This document shows positions 53,443 to 61,324 of a DNA stretch of 64,000 nucleotides, piece after piece. The notes under the pieces were generated by a model. The model searched no databases, was not told the DNA's origin, and was given only the letters and a program-made list of their open reading frames with translations. How positions within the stretch are numbered: position 1 is the first letter of the stretch; every line of letters begins with the position of its first letter. Origin of the DNA: Paenibacillus terrigena DSM 21567. GTDB taxonomy: Bacteria; Bacillota; Bacilli; Paenibacillales; Paenibacillaceae. A program made the translations under genes and the position numbers. Location: positions 311,661 through 375,660 of the forward strand of contig NZ_KB895417.1 in assembly GCF_000374845.1 (NCBI RefSeq), in the 5' to 3' direction.

Positions 53443-53790
53443 TTATGCTTCCTCTTCGTACCATTGTTCTAATTGCGCTTGCAAGGCGCGGATTTCTGTA
53501 AGCAGCGAGATGAGCGGATAGCTCTTCTCTTGAATGGATGCGAAGGATTGCTCCAGACGATTCAAATAATCAAGGCCGCCCTCGATTGTTGAAGTCTCTT
53601 GCAGCAGCTCCAGCGAATCGCATTCTGCAATCGCTAATGGAAGAACGGGAACCTCTTCGGCGGTAAGTTTGCTTACTTCTTTGTTCAGGCGTAGATTCAA
53701 TGCACTAAGTTGATAAGCATAATCGCTAGGCATCTCGATGAATTCAAGGCTGCTCTCATGCTGTAGAATAATGTAACGCATCTTTGACAT
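53443..53790 (-). CDS. Small protein of unknown function
   Basis: A 115-residue acidic soluble protein. It starts SKMRYIILQHESSLEFIEMP and ends ALQAQLEQWYEEEA; most of it is predicted helical, with heptad-like leucines (LISLLTEIRALQAQLEQW), so a coiled coil is likely. I cannot name a family. The ATG at 53790 follows GAGGGGAG at about 11 bases. Its stop lies at the edge of a family A repeat. Confidence 0.6.
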   Translation of the reverse strand: MSKMRYIILQHESSLEFIEMPSDYAYQLSALNLRLNKEVSKLTAEEVPVLPLAIAECDSLELLQETSTIEGGLDYLNRLEQSFASIQEKSYPLISLLTEIRALQAQLEQWYEEEA

Positions 53791-53824
53791 CTGTAGTAAA
53801 TCTCCCCTCAATTTACGATCCTAA

Positions 53825-54030
53825 TTGACAGTGTAGCCTAAGTAGGCGTTACAATTCAAGCATTAGAGGGAGGGCATGCGGAAGGGAAAAGGACGGTAGA
53901 ATGACTCGGAAATACAGGCATTTGGATTGACGGCGCTGATCGGTATATCCGCCATTCTTACGTGCGAATTGATCTGGCGTGTGCTGCTCTCACGGATGGG
54001 ATATATCCAGAGAATTCCAAGCAATCACAA
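53825..54030 (+). pseudogene. Decayed partial duplicate of the sprT promoter and 5' end
   Basis: 53825-53950 matches 54032-54145: both have TTGACAGTG-AGCCTAAGTAGG-GTTACAATT, GGAAGGG, then GGAC-GT-GA-TGAC-CGGAA-TACA-GC, then TTGGATTGA. In the first copy one extra T (GCATTTGG instead of GCTTGG) shifts the frame and there is no usable start. The rest (to about 54030) encodes only scraps such as DRYIRHS. It is a dead copy in tandem with the live sprT. Confidence 0.65.
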
Positions 54031-54031
54031 C

Positions 54032-54062
54032 TTGACAGTGCAGCCTAAGTAGGGGTTACAAT
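54032..54062 (+). promoter_or_regulatory. Putative promoter of sprT
   Basis: TTGACA (54032-54037) and TACAAT (54057-54062), with a 19-bp spacer that contains the near-palindrome CCTAAGTAGG. The same element is duplicated at 53825-53855. The long spacer may mean an activator or an operator acts here. Confidence 0.5.
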
Positions 54063-54102
54063 TTAAGAGTTGGCGGACGAGCATTGGAAGGGGAGATGGA
54101 CA

Positions 54103-54579
54103 GTGGATGACGCGGAATTACAAGCTTGGATTGAACGCATTTCATTAGAGTTTTTCGGGATCCCATTCCGGCATCGCGCCAGATTCAACCCCAGGCTGCG
54201 TTCGACGGGCGGGCGTTATTTTCTGAAGAGCCACGATATTGAGATCAGTCCCCATCAACTGGAGGCCCATGGAGCGGATGAGGTCGAGAAGATCATTAAG
54301 CATGAGTTATGCCACTATCATCTGCATATTCAGAAGCGCGGTTATCAGCATCGAGATGCAGAGTTTAAGACTTTACTCGAGCAGGTTGGCGGGAGTCGAT
54401 TCTGCAGTCATCTACCGACGACAATGAAGCCAAAGCGACGTGTTGAGCCCTATCGATATGAGCTGCGATGTGGACGGTGCGGGATGTCGTACAAGCGCAA
54501 ACGGCGTATGGATCCGCGAAAATATGCTTGTGGAAAGTGTAGAGGGAGGCTTGAACTTTTTTTACTTGAAGTGACTTGA
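54103..54579 (+). CDS. SprT-like zinc metalloprotease-fold protein
   Basis: A 158-residue SprT family protein (B. subtilis YdcK). The zinc motif is HELCHYHLH near residue 68, preceded by STGGRYFLKSHDIEIS. The C-terminus has a zinc ribbon with two Cys pairs (CGRCG and CGKC). The GTG at 54103 is chosen because AAGGGGAG lies seven bases upstream and the N-terminus (DDAELQAWIERISLEFFG) then agrees with relatives; the frame is open to 54070. tRNA genes follow, as in B. subtilis. Confidence 0.9.
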   Translation: MDDAELQAWIERISLEFFGIPFRHRARFNPRLRSTGGRYFLKSHDIEISPHQLEAHGADEVEKIIKHELCHYHLHIQKRGYQHRDAEFKTLLEQVGGSRFCSHLPTTMKPKRRVEPYRYELRCGRCGMSYKRKRRMDPRKYACGKCRGRLELFLLEVT

Positions 54580-54626
54580 CTTCGCTTACATTTCGTGATA
54601 AATTAAATCATGTCACTTTTGAATAT

Positions 54627-54702
54627 TCCCTGATAGCTCAGTTGGTAGAGCACTCGACTGTTAATCGAGTTGTCACAGGTTCGAGTCCTGTTCGGGGAGC
54701 CA
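54627..54702 (+). tRNA. tRNA-Asn (anticodon GTT)
   Basis: 76 bases with CCA encoded. Acceptor TCCCTGA pairs with TCGGGGA, D-arm GCTCAGTTGGTAGAGC, anticodon loop CTGTTAA, T-arm CAGGTTCGAGTCCTG. Confidence 0.97.
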
Positions 54703-54711
54703 TTCTTATCT

Positions 54712-54803
54712 GGAGAGATACCCAAGTGGCTATAAGGGGACCCTCTGCTAAGGGGTTAGACTGCGTAAGCGGTGCGAGGGTTCGAATCCCTCTCTCTCCG
54801 CCA
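54712..54803 (+). tRNA. tRNA-Ser (anticodon GCT)
   Basis: 92 bases with a long variable arm and CCA encoded. Acceptor GGAGAGA / TCTCTCC, anticodon loop CTGCTAA, T-arm GAGGGTTCGAATCCCTC. Confidence 0.96.
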
Positions 54804-54819
54804 TACATAACAATTAGAA

Positions 54820-54843
54820 AGAGCCTGTGAAGGCTCTTTTTTT
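54820..54843 (+). terminator. Terminator after tRNA-Asn/Ser
   Basis: AGAGCCT, loop GTGA, AGGCTCT, then seven T residues. Confidence 0.92.
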
Positions 54844-54868
54844 CATTAGAATTGATAAAGTTTCGTGC

Positions 54869-54921
54869 TTCCCACAAAGTACCTGAATCACCTCGAAGCC
54901 AATCCATCACTTTGTGGGGGT
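54869..54921 (+). repeat. Repeat family A, copy 5
   Basis: TTCCCACAAAGTACCTGAAT ... CATCACTTTGTGGGGG. The leading GGGGTCCC block is lost but the hairpin CCCACAAAGT / ACTTTGTGGG is perfect. Confidence 0.82.
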
Positions 54922-54937
54922 ATTTTTCATACGCTCA

Positions 54938-55147
54938 TTATTGTTCGTCTTGCAGCTCATCAGCCAGTCCACGGATCGCGGCTTTACGCTTCTCATTTTT
55001 ATGCTCTAACTGACGGTTCTCCTTGCCGGAAATCTCGTCGGCATGCTCGTCGAGATATTGATTCGTCTCAGCCATGTTTTGTTTCGTGTTCTGAATTGCG
55101 TTTTGAATTTTCTCTGCGTTATCAGAACGATCATCTGGTTTAGCCAT
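54938..55147 (-). CDS. tlp: Small acid-soluble spore protein Tlp
   Basis: A 69-residue helical, charged protein: AKPDDRSDNAEKIQNAIQNT, then NEKRKAAIRGLADELQDEQ, the Tlp pattern. Tlp is a forespore SASP-like protein. The ATG at 55147 follows GAGGAGG by eight bases; the frame is open to 55216 but has no start signal there. A sigma-G-like promoter lies upstream. Confidence 0.92.
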   Translation of the reverse strand: MAKPDDRSDNAEKIQNAIQNTKQNMAETNQYLDEHADEISGKENRQLEHKNEKRKAAIRGLADELQDEQ

Positions 55148-55184
55148 GTGGTGTGCCTCCTCATTGTTTATTGAATCCATCCTA

Positions 55185-55214
55185 TAAGATACCTTCGACG
55201 GAGGATTCTCATGC
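55185..55214 (-). promoter_or_regulatory. Candidate sigma-G promoter of tlp
   Basis: On the minus strand GCATG (55214-55210), 18 bases, TATCTTA (55191-55185). This fits GHATR-N18-CATNHTA with one change in the -10, as expected for a forespore gene. Confidence 0.6.
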
Positions 55215-55257
55215 ATTGGATTATTATTCTGTACATTTGAAAGGCGGTTCGTAATGA

Positions 55258-56187
55258 ATGGAGAGATTGATCTACGAAATGGAGCCTCGTGCGCCCTATG
55301 ATTTTGGTAAAATGATTCGTCGTCTGCAAGGTGTGAATCACGAAATGTTCCGTTTCCAAGGTGATCGACTATTGCGAACGATTCGGATCGATGATCAGGT
55401 CCTTGTGCTTGCGGTCGATTCGATTGGAAGTATCGAGAACCCGAAGCTGCAAATTGCGTTGTATGGGGAGGGGCTTAGACATATCAACGATGTGGAGGGG
55501 CTCAAGCAATACATTCGTGTTATGTTATCGGCGGATTTGGATATCCAGTCTTTTTACGACCAGCTGGCAGCGGATGCGCTATATCAACCTTTAGTGGAAC
55601 GCTTCTATGGCTTACGATTCATTCTTGAAGCAGACTTGTTCGAATGCATGACGAAGACGATTATTGGACAGCAGTTGAATTTGGCGTTCGCATCGACGCT
55701 TAATCGGCGAATGATGGAGCTGACAGCGAAACCCGTCATGTGGGAGGGGCTTGAGCTGCCTGTGTTTCCTTCGGCACAAGATGTGGCGCGTCTTGATTAC
55801 GGTCAGCTTCGCGAATTGCAGTATAGCCAGCGTAAAGCAGAGTACGTTATTGATCTTGCACGATTGGTGGCAGAGGGACAGATTGATTTGAACGGACTCT
55901 TCACGAAGACAAATGATGAGATTGTTACGGAGCTTAGTCGTCTGCGCGGGATTGGACGTTGGACCGTTGAATGCTTCCTGATGTTCGGGATGGGGCGGAC
56001 GGATCTGCTACCTGCAGCCGACATCGGTCTTCGCAATGGGGTGAAGAAGCTCTACGGGATGGAGGACAAACCGACCGAAGCGGAAGTGCGTCGGATCGGA
56101 GCCGCTTGGGCTCCGTGGTCCAGTTATGTCACGTTCTATCTGTGGGAGACGCTCAATGATAAGTTGAAGGAACGGGCCGGCAGTTAG
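55258..56187 (+). CDS. AlkA-type DNA-3-methyladenine glycosylase
   Basis: A 309-residue HhH-GPD glycosylase that removes alkylated bases. The AlkA-type N-terminal domain leads to the HhH motif LSRLRGIGRWTVECFLMFGM, followed by the catalytic Asp in LLPAADIGLRNGV. AAAGGCGG is about ten bases before the ATG at 55258. The stop overlaps the convergent corA stop by four bases, so no separate terminator lies between them. Confidence 0.9.
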   Translation: MERLIYEMEPRAPYDFGKMIRRLQGVNHEMFRFQGDRLLRTIRIDDQVLVLAVDSIGSIENPKLQIALYGEGLRHINDVEGLKQYIRVMLSADLDIQSFYDQLAADALYQPLVERFYGLRFILEADLFECMTKTIIGQQLNLAFASTLNRRMMELTAKPVMWEGLELPVFPSAQDVARLDYGQLRELQYSQRKAEYVIDLARLVAEGQIDLNGLFTKTNDEIVTELSRLRGIGRWTVECFLMFGMGRTDLLPAADIGLRNGVKKLYGMEDKPTEAEVRRIGAAWAPWSSYVTFYLWETLNDKLKERAGS

Positions 56188-57113
56188 AGCCATTTCTTTC
56201 TTTTGAAATAAATATAGAGGCTTCCGGCAATGATCGCCATGATCATGAGAATAATCGGGTAGCTGAGCTTGAACTTCAATTCGGGCATATATTCGAAATT
56301 CATGCCGTATAAGCTAGACATGAACATGAGAGGCAGGAAAATGGCGCTGAAAATCGTCAACGTCTTCATGATCTCATTCATCCGGTCAGATTTCATACTC
56401 ATTTGCATTTCCACCAGGCTGTTAAGCGATTCACGGTAGATATCAATTGAATCAATTGCCCGGGAGATATGATCGTATATGTCCATATAGTAGGCGTTCG
56501 ATTCTTCCTTCGTATAAGGGAACTGACGGTGGCTGATCGTGCTAATCAAGGTCTTCTGATCAGCGAGCACTTGGCGAATATGATGGAGCGCGCGTTTTTG
56601 TTTGAAGACCTGCTGCGATATACGGACATAGGGGTCCTTGTACACGGCTTCTTCGTAACTCTCCAACTTATTTTCAATGACAGAGATACTATCTACGAAT
56701 TGGTCTACGCATCGATCGAGAATGAAGTACAGAATCCGACCGGTATGGTCGATTCGTCCTTCAATTTGTTGAAGCTTCTCGTATAGCTCGTGCAGCAAGG
56801 GCAGTGGTGTCTGACAGATGGTAATAATGTAATTCGCACCGATGACAATATCGAGTTCAATCAGCTTGAGTGGGTTCACTAGCGTATAGAATGTGATGAG
56901 TACATTATCGCGATATTGATCGATCTTGGGACGTTGGTTCTGTTTGATACAGTCTTCAATCAATAGCGGGTGGCAATTGAACATATTTTGGAGCACATGG
57001 TGAATCTCTTCACTCGAAGGTTGAATCATATTAATCCATACGATTTCGTGGTCCTCCGGCATGCGGAGGGGGGCTTTTGAGACTTGGTGTGTTGCTTGAT
57101 TGTAAATTAGCAT
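56184..57113 (-). CDS. corA: CorA-type divalent metal ion channel
   Basis: A 309-residue CorA family protein. A long cytoplasmic N-terminal domain (EEIHHVLQNMFNCHPLLIED) and coiled helices precede two C-terminal membrane helices. The signature is YGMNFEYMPEL at the end of the first helix, followed by the second helix and a basic tail (YFKRKKWL). It carries Mg2+ (or Co2+/Ni2+). The ATG at 57113 follows AGGAGGTG by ten bases; the frame opens earlier, inside the tRNA-Glu region. Confidence 0.92.
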   Translation of the reverse strand: MLIYNQATHQVSKAPLRMPEDHEIVWINMIQPSSEEIHHVLQNMFNCHPLLIEDCIKQNQRPKIDQYRDNVLITFYTLVNPLKLIELDIVIGANYIITICQTPLPLLHELYEKLQQIEGRIDHTGRILYFILDRCVDQFVDSISVIENKLESYEEAVYKDPYVRISQQVFKQKRALHHIRQVLADQKTLISTISHRQFPYTKEESNAYYMDIYDHISRAIDSIDIYRESLNSLVEMQMSMKSDRMNEIMKTLTIFSAIFLPLMFMSSLYGMNFEYMPELKFKLSYPIILMIMAIIAGSLYIYFKRKKWL

Positions 57114-57261
57114 GATGCTTGTACACCTCCTGGAATTGGAATAATTATACCATATCGACTGTTCATGAAAAAAAGTTAAAAAAAACACTTGCCATGTCCA
57201 AGAATATCTGATAATATAAATTCTGTTGTCACGGAAGATCGTGATCGAAATTAATAAGCAA

Positions 57262-57336
57262 GGCCCGTTGGTCAAGGGGTTAAGACACCTCCCTTTCACG
57301 GAGGTAACAGGGGTTCGAATCCCCTACGGGTCACCA
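57262..57336 (+). tRNA. tRNA-Glu (anticodon TTC)
   Basis: 75 bases with CCA encoded. Acceptor GGCCCGT / ACGGGTC (one G-T pair), anticodon loop CTTTCAC, T-arm GGGGTTCGAATCCCC. Confidence 0.97.
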
Positions 57337-57371
57337 TTTCTTATACTGAGCTCATCATGTTCAGTCAGTAA

Positions 57372-57447
57372 GAGCCATTAGCTCAGTTGGTAGAGCACCT
57401 GACTTTTAATCAGGGTGTCGAAGGTTCGAGTCCTTCATGGCTCACCA
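57372..57447 (+). tRNA. tRNA-Lys (anticodon TTT)
   Basis: 76 bases with CCA. Acceptor GAGCCAT / ATGGCTC, D-arm GCTCAGTTGGTAGAGC, anticodon loop CTTTTAA, T-arm AAGGTTCGAGTCCTT. Confidence 0.97.
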
Positions 57448-57468
57448 GTTTTATATCCCTCGTAACAT

Positions 57469-57553
57469 GCGGTCGTGGTGGAACGGCAGACACACCATCT
57501 TGAGGGGGTGGCGCCCATAGGGTGTGCGGGTTCAAATCCCGCCGACCGCACCA
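57469..57553 (+). tRNA. tRNA-Leu (anticodon GAG)
   Basis: 85 bases with a long variable arm and CCA. Acceptor GCGGTCG / CGACCGC, anticodon loop TTGAGGG, T-arm GCGGGTTCAAATCCCGC. Confidence 0.96.
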
Positions 57554-57570
57554 TACATATGTAAATTTGA

Positions 57571-57596
57571 AACCCTTCATATTGAAGGGTTTTTTT
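57571..57596 (+). terminator. Terminator of the tRNA cluster
   Basis: AACCCTTCA / TGAAGGGTT around TAT, then T residues; strong. Confidence 0.9.
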
Positions 57597-57640
57597 GATG
57601 TTCATCTAGCTTGAGTAAATTGTGAACGAAATACGTAGAA

Positions 57641-57667
57641 GCCCTTGGTATCCAAGGGTTATTTTTG
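57641..57667 (+). terminator. Second terminator before the metallophore operon
   Basis: CCCTTGG / CCAAGGG around TAT, followed by TTATTTTTG. It insulates the next operon. Confidence 0.78.
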
Positions 57668-57704
57668 TTGTCTTTTGTGCTTAAGAAAAAGGTGAAAAAA
57701 AAGC

Positions 57705-57733
57705 TTGTGTTATTTTAAGGAATATTGTAAGAT
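57705..57733 (+). promoter_or_regulatory. Promoter of the Fur-controlled operon
   Basis: TTGTGT (57705-57710), 17-bp spacer, TAAGAT (57728-57733). The Fur box lies just beyond, over the expected start site. Confidence 0.6.
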
Positions 57734-57746
57734 TTGTTCGTTGATG

Positions 57747-57763
57747 TTGATAATCATTATCAA
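57747..57763. promoter_or_regulatory. Fur box
   Basis: TTGATAATCATTATCAA is a perfect 17-bp palindrome that contains the 7-1-7 Fur consensus TGATAATNATTATCA with no mismatch. It lies 40 bases upstream of the first gene of the operon. The related Zur consensus (TCGTAAT-N-ATTACGA) fits worse. Confidence 0.93.
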
Positions 57764-57802
57764 TCGAAGAGATGATGTATATTACTAGGGGGATTTCATA
57801 GA

Positions 57803-59443
57803 ATGGGTCGCATAAGAAACAGGCGGATGGTTTCAATTATTTTGGTGCTAATAATTTCAATTGTGATGGCTGGGTGTCAATCTACCAATCAAGCTAGTCC
57901 TGATACAACGAAGGAATCCGCAACAACAGATAAGGCTAATACGGAGAAAACGTTAACGATCTCGTGGCCTAAAGATATTGGACCGCTTAACCCGCATCAA
58001 TACACGCCAAATGAGTTTTTTGCACAGGGAATGTATTATGAGCCTCTTATTGGTTATGGCGAAGGCGGCAAGCTGGTGCCTAAGTTAGCTGAGTCATGGG
58101 ATATTTCCGAAGATGGAAAAGTGTATACGTTTCACTTACGTAAAAATGTAAAGTTTACAGACGGGTCCGACTTTGACGCGAATGTAGTACAAAAAAACTT
58201 TGACACGATCCTTGCGAATAAAGATATGCACTCATGGTTAGGTGTAATCAGCCAAATTGAGAAAACGAAAGTCATCGATGCCAATACGTTTGCCGTGACA
58301 TTGAAAAACCGCTATTACCCGGCGCTGCAAGAATTTGCGGTCGTGAGACCTCTTCGTTTTCTTGGTGCAGCAGGTTTTCCAGATGACGGAAATACAGCTG
58401 AAAGCATAAAGAGTCCGATTACAACGGGACCTTGGGTATTAAGTGAGTATCAGAAAGATAAAGTCGCGGTATTCACGCGTAACGATAACTATTGGGGAAC
58501 AAAGCCTAAGATCAATAAGCTGATCGTAAAGGTTATCCCTGATGGGGAAGCAAGAGTACTGGCACTAGAGAAAGGCGATATTGATCTGATTTATGGAGAA
58601 GGCGTCATTAGTCTTGATTCCTTCGTTGCGCTCAGAGATTCAGGCAAGTTCGAAACATCCATCTCGGATGCCGTAGCGAGCCGTGCGTTAATTGTAAATA
58701 CAGCGAAGGGTCCTTTTGCTGACTTAAACGTTCGTCTAGCATTGCAGCATGCTGTAAACAAGACTGCGTTAGTAGATGGGGTAACCAACGGCGTTGAGAA
58801 AGTCGCAGATACGATTATTTCGAGCAATTTCCCATATGCGAACGTAGGTTTGAAGCCTTATGACTATAATGTCGAAACAGCGAAATCATTATTGGATGCT
58901 GCAGGGTGGAAGCTTCCAGAAGGTAAAGATGTGCGTGAGAAGGACGGCAAGAAGCTTGAAATCGAAATGGTCTACATGGGGCCGGATCAGGTTGAACAAC
59001 CGATGGCAGCCGCCATCCAATCCGATTTGAAGCAAGTCGGCATCAACCTTAAATTAACGGGTCTAGAACGCGAACTGCGCAATAAACGGATGGAAACGGC
59101 CGATTTTGACCTGTTGTTCTGGGGAACGTACGGCGCACCGTATGATCCGCATAACTTTGTATCGACAAACTATGAACCAGGATACGGCATTTTTGAATCA
59201 CAGCAAGGGCTATCGATGAAGGACGAATTGCATCAGCAAATGAAAGACGTTCTGCTTACAACAGATGAGACAGAGAGACAAAAACTGTACACATCGATTT
59301 TTACAACCTTACATGAACAAGCGGTATACTTGCCAATTTCATACTTGACGAACATTGCGGTCTATCCAAATTATGTTAAGGATTTGAAATTCCCGGCTCA
59401 CCGCGATGAGACACCGTTCGATACGCTGGATATTCAAAAATAG
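57803..59443 (+). CDS. Metal/metallophore-type ABC transporter, binding lipoprotein (CntA/NikA-like)
   Basis: A 546-residue lipoprotein (lipobox VMAGC) with a family 5 solute-binding domain: LNPHQYTPNEFFAQGMYYEP, SWDISEDGKVYTFHLRKNVK, SPITTGPWVLSEYQKDKVAV, TADFDLLFWGTYGAPYDPHN. The last, with RxxR-type residues nearby (ERELRNKRME), is typical of the NikA/CntA group that binds metal complexes. GGGGG is about ten bases before the ATG. First gene of a six-gene operon under a Fur box. Confidence 0.82.
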   Translation: MGRIRNRRMVSIILVLIISIVMAGCQSTNQASPDTTKESATTDKANTEKTLTISWPKDIGPLNPHQYTPNEFFAQGMYYEPLIGYGEGGKLVPKLAESWDISEDGKVYTFHLRKNVKFTDGSDFDANVVQKNFDTILANKDMHSWLGVISQIEKTKVIDANTFAVTLKNRYYPALQEFAVVRPLRFLGAAGFPDDGNTAESIKSPITTGPWVLSEYQKDKVAVFTRNDNYWGTKPKINKLIVKVIPDGEARVLALEKGDIDLIYGEGVISLDSFVALRDSGKFETSISDAVASRALIVNTAKGPFADLNVRLALQHAVNKTALVDGVTNGVEKVADTIISSNFPYANVGLKPYDYNVETAKSLLDAAGWKLPEGKDVREKDGKKLEIEMVYMGPDQVEQPMAAAIQSDLKQVGINLKLTGLERELRNKRMETADFDLLFWGTYGAPYDPHNFVSTNYEPGYGIFESQQGLSMKDELHQQMKDVLLTTDETERQKLYTSIFTTLHEQAVYLPISYLTNIAVYPNYVKDLKFPAHRDETPFDTLDIQK

Positions 59444-59461
59444 ATAAGGTGCTGCTCTGAG

Positions 59462-60412
59462 ATGAAGATGTCCAAATATCTATTAAGAAGAGTACTGACG
59501 ATGGTCCCCGTTTTATTGGGGGCCTCGTTCGTATGTTTTTTACTTTTACGGTTAACGCCGGTTGACCCGGCTAAAGCTTACTTATCGGTATCCAACATCA
59601 TCCCTACGGAAGAGACGTTAAGAGCCGTACGGGAGCAATTGGGACTTGATAGGCCTTTCTGGAGTCAATATGTACACTGGTTGTGGCAGTTGTGTCAGTT
59701 AGACTTTGGTGTATCCTTTTTTACCAAACTCCCCGTGGCTAGTGAGGTCGCAGCAAGGCTGCCTGTGACGGCCATGCTTGCCTTCTCCAGTCTTGCAATC
59801 GCATTGATTGTCAGCATTCCGCTAGGGATTGCCGCGGCACTTCGTAAAAATCGGGCAATGGATCATATTAGCCGAGTCCTTGCCTTTCTTGGTGCATCTG
59901 TACCGCAATTTTGGCTGGCCTATTTACTCATTTATTTTATGGCGGTGAAAATGGATTGGTTTCCTCTTCAAGGCGCGGATACCTGGATTCATTATGTTCT
60001 GCCATCCATCACGTTAGCCTTCGCACTTATCGCTACGTATTCACGGTTACTTCGAAGAGGGTTGCTGGAATGCTTGGAGCAGCCATTTGTCTTATATGCA
60101 AATGCAAGAGGATTAAGATCGTTCACCGTGATTGGACGCCATGTTCTTCGGCATGCGATACGTCCTGTTGTCACCGCAGCAGGAATGAACCTGGGTAAGT
60201 TATTTGCGGGAACGGTTATCGTAGAACAAATTTTCGCAATGCCTGGCATGGGAGGTTTTTTCCTGGAAGCTGTTTTTCATCGTGATTATCCCGTTATTCA
60301 GGGCTATGTCCTTATCATGGCATTTGTTTTTATCCTGGGAAGTCTAACAGCGGATATGATTCAGGCGTATTTGGATCCAAGGTTAAGACAATCGATGGGT
60401 AAGGAGGGCTAG
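59462..60412 (+). CDS. ABC transporter permease (CntB/NikB-like)
   Basis: A 316-residue Dpp/Opp-type permease with six helices. It has the N-terminal LLRRVLTMVPVLLGASFVCF, the coupling loop RGLRSFTVIGRHVLRHAIRP and the C-terminal IFAMPGMGGFFLEAVFHRDY. Forms the channel with the next gene. AAGGTG is 11 bases before the ATG at 59462. Confidence 0.87.
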   Translation: MKMSKYLLRRVLTMVPVLLGASFVCFLLLRLTPVDPAKAYLSVSNIIPTEETLRAVREQLGLDRPFWSQYVHWLWQLCQLDFGVSFFTKLPVASEVAARLPVTAMLAFSSLAIALIVSIPLGIAAALRKNRAMDHISRVLAFLGASVPQFWLAYLLIYFMAVKMDWFPLQGADTWIHYVLPSITLAFALIATYSRLLRRGLLECLEQPFVLYANARGLRSFTVIGRHVLRHAIRPVVTAAGMNLGKLFAGTVIVEQIFAMPGMGGFFLEAVFHRDYPVIQGYVLIMAFVFILGSLTADMIQAYLDPRLRQSMGKEG

Positions 60413-60415
60413 CCA

Positions 60416-61324
60416 ATGGGTGTGATACGTAACATTCAATGGATTGTAGGGCGGCAACGAGTCACCACCGTGATTCCAGTCGTATTGTTGTTGATTATCG
60501 TGCTTGCGGGAATTTTTGCACCACTGCTGGCCCCGAATGATCCAAATTTTGTTGATCTATCACATAAGCTGCAAGGACCCTCACCACAATTTCCATTAGG
60601 GACGGATCAACTTGGACGCTGCTTGCTTTCTCGTCTTTTGTACGGAACACAAGTATCGCTTAGCTTGGCATTATTGATCGTCACAGCCTGCGTTTCGATC
60701 GGACTTGTAATAGGCAGTTTGGCAGGATATACAGGCGGCAAAGTAGACGGCATCATCATGCGTATATGCGATGCCATTCTTGCGATTCCATCCCTTATCC
60801 TTGCGATCAGTTTAATTGCGATTTGGGGCGCCGGTTGGAAGCAGATGGCCATCGCGTTGATTATTGTTCAATCGGTGTATTATACGAGGTTCATTCGAGG
60901 CATGGTGGTCAACTTGAAACAGCAAACGTATGTCGTTGCAGCTCGTATTATGGGTACTTCACCTGTTCGCATGGTTACGCGCCACATCATACCGAACTTG
61001 CTTCCTTCTTTATTCATCGTCGTTACGCTCGAGATCGGTTGGGTCATTATGGATATTTCTGCATTATCGTTTTTAGGACTTGGTGTACAGGCGCCGACGC
61101 CAGAATGGGGAGCCATGATCAATGAGGGAAAAACGTTTATTCGTAGTCATCCAAGACTGATTATTGCACCTGGTGTCATCATTTTGTGTGTGGTGGCATT
61201 GTTGAATATTATAGGCGAAACGCTTGGCGATAAGAATGGTAAGGCTATTCCAATGCGCAAGGCAGCCAAACATTCCAATAAACTCAAGGGGGGACAACAT
61301 GAAAGAGAGGGAAATCATTCTTGA
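60416..61324 (+). CDS. ABC transporter permease (CntC/NikC-like)
   Basis: A 302-residue permease with the Dpp/Nik C pattern: FPLGTDQLGRCLLSRLLYGT, RIMGTSPVRMVTRHIIPNLL and LSFLGLGVQAPTPEWGAMIN. AAGGAGG precedes the ATG at 60416. Its 3' end overlaps the next gene by 26 bases. Confidence 0.88.
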   Translation: MGVIRNIQWIVGRQRVTTVIPVVLLLIIVLAGIFAPLLAPNDPNFVDLSHKLQGPSPQFPLGTDQLGRCLLSRLLYGTQVSLSLALLIVTACVSIGLVIGSLAGYTGGKVDGIIMRICDAILAIPSLILAISLIAIWGAGWKQMAIALIIVQSVYYTRFIRGMVVNLKQQTYVVAARIMGTSPVRMVTRHIIPNLLPSLFIVVTLEIGWVIMDISALSFLGLGVQAPTPEWGAMINEGKTFIRSHPRLIIAPGVIILCVVALLNIIGETLGDKNGKAIPMRKAAKHSNKLKGGQHEREGNHS

